Shown piece after piece: positions 6,791 to 11,608 of a stretch of 11,608 nucleotides of DNA (positions are counted from its first letter, which is position 1; the number at the start of each line of letters is the position of its first letter). Both the position numbers and the translations under genes were made by a program. The notes beneath the pieces are model-generated. The model saw only the letters and a list, made by a program, of their open reading frames with translations, searched no databases and was not told where the DNA came from. The stretch is from an uncultured Collinsella sp. (GTDB lineage Bacteria > Actinomycetota > Coriobacteriia > Coriobacteriales > Coriobacteriaceae): assembly GCA_900550835.1 (NCBI GenBank), contig URTP01000059.1:1-11608 (forward strand), given 5' to 3'.

Positions 6791-6958
6791 CGATAACTTG
6801 AGATGGGGTGGCCGCGGTGGCGTAAGCTGGGCCGCCGGCGAGCACGCCGGCAAGGAGTGCGGCGGTCAAGCAAGACGGGGAAGGAGTCTTCTCATGGCAG
6901 TTTCCTTAGTTCTTAACCAGTGGTTCCTGCTGACGCTGGATTATCGACATGATATGCG

Positions 6959-6998
6959 AAAACCGTCGCAAAGGTATCTGTTCCTTTGCGGCGGTTTT
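6959..6998 (-). repeat. Hairpin family copy D
   Basis: AAAACCGTCGCAAAGG (6959-6974) pairs with CCTTTGCGGCGGTTTT (6983-6998) with one G-T wobble around an 8-base loop. The loop is the most diverged one, GGAACAGATACC on the minus strand. Four Us follow on both strands. It lies just beyond copy E, giving two consecutive terminator-like hairpins after the ATPase gene. Confidence 0.85.
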
Positions 6999-7013
6999 GA
7001 CGTTTGCGCAGAT

Positions 7014-7054
7014 AAAACCTGCCAAAATAAACCTGTCCCTTATTGGCAGGTTTT
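7014..7054 (-). terminator. Hairpin family copy E (terminator of the ABC operon)
   Basis: AAAACCTGCCAA (7014-7025) pairs with TTGGCAGGTTTT (7043-7054), then TAA pairs with TTA near the loop, which keeps GGGACAGGT on the minus strand. Part of the ATPase stop codon TAA (7055-7053) lies in the stem, as in copy C. Four Us follow on the minus strand. Confidence 0.85.
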
Positions 7055-7847
7055 AGCTCAGCAGCATGCGGTCGTTGGCGAGCTCGCCGCCCGAGACCTC
7101 CTCGAACTTCTGCAGCAGGTCGGCGACGGTGAGCGACTTCTTCTCGTCGCCCGCCACGTCGTAGATAACGTGGCCCTCGTGCATCATGATCAGGCGATTG
7201 CCCAGACGGATGGCGTCATTCATGTTGTGCGTGACCATGAGCGTGGTCAGGTGGTTCTCGTCGACAATCTCCTCGGTCAGATTGAGCACCTTAGAGGCGG
7301 TCTTGGGGTCGAGTGCCGCGGTGTGCTCGTCGAGCAGCAGCAAGCGCGGCTTGGTGAGCGTGGCCATGAGCAGCGTGAGTGCCTGGCGCTGGCCACCCGA
7401 AAGCAGGCCGACCTTGGCGTTGAGGCGCGTGTCCAGGCCAAGGTCCAGGCGCTTGAGCAACTCAACGTACTCGTCCTTCTCGGCCTTGGTGACGCCCCAC
7501 GAAAGGCCGCGACGCTGGCCGCGACGCTTGGCGAGGGCCAAGTTCTCGGCAATCTGCATGTCGGCTGCGGTGCCGCGCATGGGATCCTGGAACACGCGGC
7601 CCAGGTACTTGGCGCGCTGCGACTCGCTCAGGCGCGAGATGTCGGTGCCGTCGAGCTCGATAACGCCCGAATCGAGCGGATATACGCCGGCAATCATGTT
7701 GAGCAGCGTGGATTTGCCGGCGCCGTTGCCGCCGATCACAGTTACAAAGTCGCCGTCGTTGAGGGTAAGGTCGACGCCGGTGAGCGCGCGCTTCTCGGTG
7801 ACGGTGCCCTTGTTAAAGGTCTTCTTGACGTGCGAGAGCTTAAGCAT
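7053..7847 (-). CDS. ABC transporter ATP-binding protein (TrpZ-like)
   Basis: A 264-residue ATPase that powers the importer formed with the two genes upstream. Motifs in order: Walker A GGNGAGKST (39-47), Q-loop VFQDP (85-89), signature LSGGQRQ (149-155), Walker B LLLLDEHTAALD (169-180) and the switch His in VTHN (206-209). DEHTAALDP in Walker B is characteristic of the group that works with PF04392 binding proteins. A longer frame opens at 7928, but the ATG at 7847 is chosen because AAGGGAG lies nine bases upstream and the conserved MLKLSHVKK begins there. It overlaps the permease stop by 8 bp, indicating coupling. Hairpin E starts in its stop codon. Confidence 0.9.
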   Translation of the reverse strand: MLKLSHVKKTFNKGTVTEKRALTGVDLTLNDGDFVTVIGGNGAGKSTLLNMIAGVYPLDSGVIELDGTDISRLSESQRAKYLGRVFQDPMRGTAADMQIAENLALAKRRGQRRGLSWGVTKAEKDEYVELLKRLDLGLDTRLNAKVGLLSGGQRQALTLLMATLTKPRLLLLDEHTAALDPKTASKVLNLTEEIVDENHLTTLMVTHNMNDAIRLGNRLIMMHEGHVIYDVAGDEKKSLTVADLLQKFEEVSGGELANDRMLLS

Positions 7848-8763
7848 CTGCCTCATCTCCCTTCGTGTAGGAGCTGCGGAGCTTATAGCGCTCCCAAACC
7901 ACGGGCACGCACAGGGCCACGGCGACAATCACAGCAGAGAGCAGTTTCATGTCGTTGGCGTCCATGCCCAGCTGCAGCACGATGGCGCGGATGAGGAAGT
8001 ACACCACGGAGCCAAAGACGGCGGAGGCCAGACGGACGGAGAACTGCGTGAGACCGCCGGGCAGCAGGCGGCCGAGCACCTCGCCGATGACGATGGCGGC
8101 AAGACCGATAACGATGGCGCCGGTGCCCATGCCAATGTCGGCATACTTCTGGCTCTGGCAGATGAGCGCACCCGAAAGGCCAATGAGGGCGTTGGAGAGC
8201 ACGAGGGCGATCATTTTGGTGGTGTTGGTGTTAACGCCCAGGGCGCGGATCATGTACTCGTTGTTGCCGGTGGCACGCAGTGCCGAGCCGATCTCGGTGC
8301 CAAAGAACCAGTACAGGATGGCGACGATGGCCACGGCCAGCACGATGCCTAGGATAATGGCAACAGTGGACTGCGGCAGGCCCGTCATGTTGCTGACGGA
8401 TGAGAAGATAGTGCCCTTGGCAAGGATGGGCGTGTTGGACTTGCCCATGATGCGCAGGTTGATGGACCACAGACTGATCTGCGTAAGGATTCCGGCGAGG
8501 ATTGCGGGAATCTCAAAGACGGTGGTCAAGATGCCCGTGACGGCGCCCGCGATGGCGCCGGCGCACATGCCGGCCAGCACGGCGAGCAAGGGGTCGACGT
8601 TATTGTTGACGATGAGTACGGCGCAGACACAGCCGCCGAGGGCAAAGCTGCCGTCGCAGGTCATATCGGGGATGTCGAGCAGGCGGAACGTGATAAACAC
8701 GCCAAGCACCATAATGCCCCAGAGGACGCCCTGCGAAACGGCGCCCTGCAATGCAATGAGCAT
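7840..8763 (-). CDS. ABC transporter permease (BPD_transp_2 family, TrpY-like)
   Basis: A 307-residue integral membrane protein, almost entirely hydrophobic helices, of the branched-chain/ribose-type permease family (PF02653). It forms the channel of the importer encoded with its neighbours. The N-terminal LLDIPDMTCDGSFALGG is typical of this subgroup, and GSALRATGNNEYMIRALGVN (~183-202) is the cytoplasmic coupling loop that contacts the ATPase. About eight to nine transmembrane helices can be counted. AGGAGGT lies eight bases before the ATG at 8763. Its stop overlaps the ATPase start. The gene lies about 200 bp after the binding-protein gene, with two hairpins between, which may set different protein amounts. 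The single permease is expected to act as a homodimer. Confidence 0.88.
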   Translation of the reverse strand: MLIALQGAVSQGVLWGIMVLGVFITFRLLDIPDMTCDGSFALGGCVCAVLIVNNNVDPLLAVLAGMCAGAIAGAVTGILTTVFEIPAILAGILTQISLWSINLRIMGKSNTPILAKGTIFSSVSNMTGLPQSTVAIILGIVLAVAIVAILYWFFGTEIGSALRATGNNEYMIRALGVNTNTTKMIALVLSNALIGLSGALICQSQKYADIGMGTGAIVIGLAAIVIGEVLGRLLPGGLTQFSVRLASAVFGSVVYFLIRAIVLQLGMDANDMKLLSAVIVAVALCVPVVWERYKLRSSYTKGDEADA

Positions 8764-8967
8764 GCTTCATACCTCCTAGGATAGGGTGGACACGTGATTT
8801 TCCATAATAGCGGTACCAATGCATAAAAGAGCTGCGGACGGATGTTTTGTCTCATCCGAAACAAGCAGGGCGAACGCCGGTCTTTAGCGTTCGCCCCAAG
8901 GACTCAGATATTGAATAACGCGGCTGTGGCGCGCGTGCGGGCCCTAGACGCGTTACCGCGCATGGCG
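8764..8967 (-). promoter_or_regulatory. Intercistronic region with two hairpins
   Basis: Between the binding-protein and permease genes are two stem-loops: GGGCGAACGC (8868-8877) with GCGTTCGCCC (8887-8896), a perfect 10-bp stem; and CGGATG (8839-8844) with CATCCG (8853-8858). Neither has a real U-tract in either direction, so they look more like mRNA stabilisers or partial attenuators, which in importer operons raise the yield of binding protein over membrane parts. A TATTAT at about 8809-8804 could be the -10 of a weak permease promoter, but no good -35 accompanies it. Confidence 0.55.
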
Positions 8968-9939
8968 CTACTCGTCCAGAGCGGAAAGGTCGATGCCTAG
9001 GGCCTCGGCCATCTCGTCGTTCTTGACGACGACCAGGTCCTTGCTCGAGAGGTGCTTGATCGGCATATCCTCGGGCTTGGCCTCGCCCTTCAGGATCTTA
9101 ACGGCCATCTCGCCCGCGGCGTAGCCCAGGTCCTTATAGTTGATGGAGAGGGTGAACAGGCCGCCGGCCATGCACATACCCTCCTCGCCGGTCACGAAGG
9201 GGAGCTTATTCTCCTTGCAGATCTGGCCGACCTGCGAAGCGCCCGCGGCGATGGTGTTGTCAGTGGGGGAGTACAGCGCGTCGACCTTGCCCACGGCAGA
9301 CTCGACGACGGACTGAATCTCGTTGGAGCTCGAGACGGTGAAGTCGGTGTACTCGAGGCCCAGCTTGTCGAGCTCCTTCTTGGCGGCCTTGATCTGGACG
9401 TCGGAGTTGGACTCGGCGGTGCAGTAGAGCAGGCCGACCTTTTTAACGTCGGGCAGGACCTTCTGCATCATCTCGAGCTGCTCGGCGACCGGGGTGAGGT
9501 CGGAAGCGCCCGTGACGTTGGTGCCGGGCTTGTCGTTGTCCTGGACCAGGCCGGAGGCGGCGTAGTCGGTGATGGCACAGCCCACGATGGGGATATCGGC
9601 CGTGGCGCCGGCGGCAGCCTGCGCGGCGGGCGTGGCGATGGCATAAATCAGGCTGACGTTGTCGCCCACAAACTTGTCGGCAATGGACTTACACGTGGAC
9701 TGGTCGTTCTGAGCGTTCTTCTGGTCGATCTTGACCTTAAGGCCGCTCTCCTTGATGGCCTTGACAAAGCCATCGTTGGCGGCGTCGAGTGCGGAGTGCT
9801 CGGTGAGCTGCAGAACGCCGATGGTGTAGTCGGAACCGGCGGCAGCAGAGCCGGAACCGCCGCATCCGGCGAGCGGGGCGAGCGCGAGCAGGCCGGCGGA
9901 GACCAGAAGGCTCCTGCGGCTGATGGTGATGTCCTTCAT
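8968..9939 (-). CDS. ABC transporter substrate-binding lipoprotein (PF04392, TrpX-like)
   Basis: A 323-residue lipoprotein that captures the ligand outside the cell for the permease and ATPase downstream. Residues 1-25 are a signal peptide with lipobox LAGC, Cys26 being the lipidated residue. The n-region ITISRRSLLV contains a twin-arginine-like SRRSLL, so Tat export is possible. The mature part (YTIGVLQLTEHSALDAANDGF, then GTNVTGASDLTPVAEQLEMM, KVGLLYCTAESNSDVQI and PFVTGEEGMCMAGGLFTLSINYKDLGYAAGEMA) follows the PF04392 pattern well. Known members with this operon layout include tryptophan importers (TrpX), but ligands vary, so tryptophan is only a suggestion. The ATG at 9939 is chosen over one at 9987 because the signal peptide starts there and GGGGGT lies about six bases upstream. 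Confidence 0.88.
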   Translation of the reverse strand: MKDITISRRSLLVSAGLLALAPLAGCGGSGSAAAGSDYTIGVLQLTEHSALDAANDGFVKAIKESGLKVKIDQKNAQNDQSTCKSIADKFVGDNVSLIYAIATPAAQAAAGATADIPIVGCAITDYAASGLVQDNDKPGTNVTGASDLTPVAEQLEMMQKVLPDVKKVGLLYCTAESNSDVQIKAAKKELDKLGLEYTDFTVSSSNEIQSVVESAVGKVDALYSPTDNTIAAGASQVGQICKENKLPFVTGEEGMCMAGGLFTLSINYKDLGYAAGEMAVKILKGEAKPEDMPIKHLSSKDLVVVKNDEMAEALGIDLSALDE

Positions 9940-9971
9940 ATCATTACCCCCAGTATAAAAATGGCTGGAAA

Positions 9972-10030
9972 CACTGCACTGGGACAAAGTGCAAGTGGGA
10001 CTATAGTAGCGCTGATGTCCATTTTTACAA
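9972..10030 (-). promoter_or_regulatory. Candidate promoter and palindromic operator of the ABC importer
   Basis: On the minus strand TTGTAA (10030-10025) and TATAGT (10005-10000) are separated by 19 bases, a fair -10 with a long spacer. Directly downstream, 9997-9972, is an imperfect inverted repeat in which TGCACT pairs with AGTGCA and CAC with GTG across one bulged T. It overlaps the expected transcription start, a position suited to a repressor or an early leader hairpin. The leader of about 60 bases is too short for a T-box. Confidence 0.4.
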
Positions 10031-10099
10031 CAGCCTGGCGGGTTTTTTAATACAGAATCGGATGGGCGGTACGGGTAGTCGAATGGGCGGCGGAGGGTC

Positions 10100-10885
10100 T
10101 TATGCGGCGGAGGAGGCGTCGTCCTCGTCCAGGGCGGCGAAGAGCTTCTTGCCGTCGAGGAGACGTGTGGTGACGTTTCTCATTCGGCCGATCTCTACGG
10201 TACGCAACGTGTCATCGGCGCCTCGCGCGTCATAGACCGTTCCCAGCAAATACGAGATGCCGTCTCGTTGCTTGATGGCAAAGGGCCGGAGTGTCATCCG
10301 TGCCACTTCGACCTCTCCGCGTGCCGTGACACTCGAAATATCAAAACTCACCGTGGTTCCGTGGTCGATGGCCTGCTCGATGAGCTCGCAGGCATCGATG
10401 CGCTTGACGGGCGTGCGTGTGGCCTTGGTGGATTTGTCGCCTGCGCTTGGAGCAGGCTCGGGCGCATCGAGGTAGCCGCGAACGTCGGCACTCGCCATGG
10501 CGACCAGGTGCTGCGCCATGCTCTTTCGAATGGCGATGGGCGTGGAGCGGTTGCGCATGACCATGCCGTGGAGCCGGATGATCTCTTCGTCGGTGAGCGG
10601 ACGGGTCAAGAGTCGATAGCCCACGCCGCGCTTGTACTCAATTTCGTATCCGGCATGGCGAAGTGCGGAGATGGCGGTGTAGATGCTGCGCCGCGCCGCC
10701 GAGATGGGCATGCGGGCGGGGTCGTCGGGATGGGCGAGGCGCCGGATCAACTCATCGGAAAGCATGGCCTTGTCCTCGCCGGTGTTTTCGCTTAATAGTT
10801 GCAGGATGCGAACGGCGCGATAGGCTGCCATCGAGGCGGCGCCCCTCGTCGTGGTCTCGTAAGTTTCAACAGCGGTTTCGGTCAT
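10100..10885 (-). CDS. WYL-domain transcriptional regulator
   Basis: A 261-residue regulator. Residues ~20-95 form a winged helix-turn-helix: AYRAVRILQLLSE, then SAARRSIYTAISALRHAGY as the recognition region and the wing EIEYKRGVGYRLL. Residues ~165-245 are a WYL-type ligand domain. The motif itself reads SYLLG where the family has W-Y-L, followed by VYDARGADDTLRTVEIGRM. A low-complexity linker (~140-160) joins them. WYL regulators respond to small ligands or nucleic acids. A GTG start nine bases earlier is possible, but ATG at 10885 fits better, with AAGGA ten bases upstream. It lies upstream of, and co-directional with, the ABC importer (160 bp gap, no clear terminator between), so it may control the importer; this is inference from position only. 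Confidence 0.8.
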   Translation of the reverse strand: MTETAVETYETTTRGAASMAAYRAVRILQLLSENTGEDKAMLSDELIRRLAHPDDPARMPISAARRSIYTAISALRHAGYEIEYKRGVGYRLLTRPLTDEEIIRLHGMVMRNRSTPIAIRKSMAQHLVAMASADVRGYLDAPEPAPSAGDKSTKATRTPVKRIDACELIEQAIDHGTTVSFDISSVTARGEVEVARMTLRPFAIKQRDGISYLLGTVYDARGADDTLRTVEIGRMRNVTTRLLDGKKLFAALDEDDASSAA

Positions 10886-11067
10886 GGCGCCCACGTCCTT
10901 TCCGTTTTGGGTGGCGACGGTATGGAGCCTAGGACGCGGGGCTTTCCCAGGGGTGCAGGACGCCCTGGGCGGTCGGTAGCCGTCGGCAAGCGGCGGGTCG
11001 AGTTTTCAACAGCCCTGCCCAACTGACCAAAAACTTGCCAAAAGATTGACGGATGCTGTTGAAAAAA
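10886..11067 (-). promoter_or_regulatory. Upstream region of the WYL gene with inverted repeats
   Basis: No gene is seen here. Two inverted repeats stand out. TTTTCAACAG (11003-11012) and CTGTTGAAAA (11056-11065) are exact complements 43 bases apart; the right one overlaps the U-tract of the asnS terminator. CCCAGGG (10946-10952) and CCCTGGG (10963-10969) can form a 7-bp hairpin in the presumed 5' leader of the WYL gene. No convincing -35/-10 pair was found, so the promoter position is unknown. Confidence 0.4.
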
Positions 11068-11093
11068 GCGCCCCTCGGCTTGCCGAGAGGCGC
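11062..11093 (-). terminator. Intrinsic terminator of asnS
   Basis: On the minus strand GCGCC and CTCGG (11093-11083, with one mismatch) pair with CCGAG and GGCGC (11078-11068) around a four-base loop, followed by six Us (11067-11062). It lies about 40 bp after the asnS stop. Confidence 0.9.
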
Positions 11094-11134
11094 TGGCGTG
11101 ATGCGCTGGAACGTGTTTGGTGGCGCTGTGGCGA

Positions 11135-11608
11135 TTAGAAGTCGGCGTTGCCCACGGTGCGCGGGTGCGGCAGGACGTCGCGGATGTTGCCCACGCCGGT
11201 CAGATACATGACCAAGCGCTCGAAGCCCAGACCGTAGCCGGCGTGCTTGCAGGAACCGTAGCGGCGCAGGTCAAGGTAGTACTTGTACTGCTCGGGATTC
11301 ATGCCCAGGTCCTTGATGCGGGCCTCGAGCAGATCCAGGCGCTCCTCGCGCTGGGAGCCGCCGATAATCTCGCCGATACCCGGCACCAGGCAGTCGGCGG
11401 CGGCGACGGTCTTGCCGTCCTCGTTCATGCGCATGTAGAACGCCTTGATCTCGGCCGGGTAGTCGGTTACGAAGGTCGGGCGCTTAAAGTGCTCCTCGGT
11501 CAGGAAACGCTCGTGCTCGGTTTGCAGGTCGATGCCCCAGCTCACGGGATAGTCAAACTTGTGACCGGCGGCGACGGCCTGCTCCAGGATTTCGACGGCC
11601 TCGGTATA
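11135..11608 (-). CDS. asnS: Asparaginyl-tRNA synthetase, C-terminal part (runs off window)
   Basis: The last 157 residues of a class IIb aminoacyl-tRNA synthetase that charges tRNA-Asn. The frame is open to the right edge, beginning YTEAVEILEQAV and continuing FDYPVSWGIDLQTEHERFLTE. Class II features are present: motif 2-adjacent RPTFVTDYPAEIKAFYMRMN, VPGIGEIIGGSQREERLDLL, and motif 3 GYGLGFERLVMYLTG near the C-terminus. PAEIKAFYMRMNEDGKTVAAAD favours AsnRS over AspRS. The C-terminus RDVLPHPRTVGNADF is normal, so the gene is whole apart from the window edge. A V-S-W-G segment at 11545 is internal and should not be taken as a start. A clear terminator follows. Confidence 0.95.
   Translation of the reverse strand, partial: YTEAVEILEQAVAAGHKFDYPVSWGIDLQTEHERFLTEEHFKRPTFVTDYPAEIKAFYMRMNEDGKTVAAADCLVPGIGEIIGGSQREERLDLLEARIKDLGMNPEQYKYYLDLRRYGSCKHAGYGLGFERLVMYLTGVGNIRDVLPHPRTVGNADF

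Larger units (their letters stand above)
6718..7052 (-). other. Leader region upstream of mscS with mini-ORFs and decayed signal-peptide frame
   Basis: Between the ATPase gene and mscS lie hairpins E and D, then about 165 bp with no ordinary gene, then a strong terminator and mscS. On the minus strand an ATG at 6950 opens a 14-residue frame (MSIIQRQQEPLVKN, stop at 6906). Ten bases further a second ATG (6895), preceded by AAGGA at good spacing, opens MRRLLPRLA and stops at 6866. Shifting frame at that stop gives LTAALLAGVLAGGPAYATA, so together they look like a bacterial signal peptide broken by a frameshift, whose mature part is replaced by the terminator. It may be a truncated secreted-protein gene or a leader controlling mscS by attenuation. 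Both readings are tentative. Confidence 0.35.

Noticed and set aside
6798..7994. Plus-strand open frame, including a nicely spaced AAGGAG and ATG at 6894
   Set aside because: After about 50 codons it runs antisense through two terminator hairpins and the whole ATPase gene. The ribosome binding site match is probably chance; the minus-strand genes are unequivocal.
9052..10050. Plus-strand open frame (332 codons) opposite the binding-protein gene
   Set aside because: It is rich in Gly, Val, Leu and Asp in the manner of a reverse-strand shadow and covers the clear lipoprotein gene.
9940..10099. T-box or other tryptophan-responsive leader before the importer
   Set aside because: The leader after the likely start is only about 60 bases, with no specifier-stem or antiterminator consensus and no terminator.

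Overview
The window looks like chromosomal DNA of a GC-rich member of the Coriobacteriia, most likely Collinsella or a close relative. This is inferred from base composition, protein style and the dense interspersed hairpins; no marker gene in the window proves it. Every intact gene lies on the minus strand. The only plus-strand coding material is a decayed leucine-biosynthesis remnant at the left edge.

Layout, left to right. 1-977 holds the middle of leuA, with an in-frame stop, joined out of frame to the C-terminal half of leuB, so a deletion has removed everything between. 978-1328 has no gene. It carries two tandem 80-bp-period inverted repeats and a large hairpin (copy A) placed between convergent transcription units. 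1329-3000 is an ECF sigma factor and a membrane DUF4179-type anti-sigma factor, overlapping by 20 bp, with a possible self-regulated ECF promoter and an intrinsic terminator upstream. 3233-5856 is a tightly coupled pair: a large protein with a ParB-like N-terminal half and a BMP (PnrA/Med-like) C-terminal half but no signal peptide, then a metallophosphoesterase overlapping it by ATGA. 5950-6717 is a small MscS-type channel. 6718-7052 is an unusual leader and terminator region. 7053-9939 is an ABC importer of the TrpXYZ/PF04392 type: lipoprotein, permease and ATPase in transcription order. 10100-10885 is a WYL-type wHTH regulator. 11135-11608 is the C-terminal part of asparaginyl-tRNA synthetase, running off the window.

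The strongest pattern that the genes do not explain is a family of five hairpins (A 1170-1210, B 3188-3224, C 5913-5951, D 6959-6998, E 7014-7054). Their stems change in a compensatory way while the loop stays close to GGGGACAGGCACC on the minus strand. They sit at the 3' ends of minus-strand genes, and two of them contain part of the upstream gene's stop codon. Copies A and B also share a 3' tail that could pair with the loop. They probably act as terminators, but loop conservation and copy number suggest a further role or a mobile origin.

Functionally the window combines envelope stress sensing (sigma/anti-sigma), osmotic protection (MscS), small-molecule uptake (ABC importer, possibly for an aromatic amino acid or related ligand) and one conserved but uncharacterised cytosolic module (ParB-like/BMP plus phosphoesterase).
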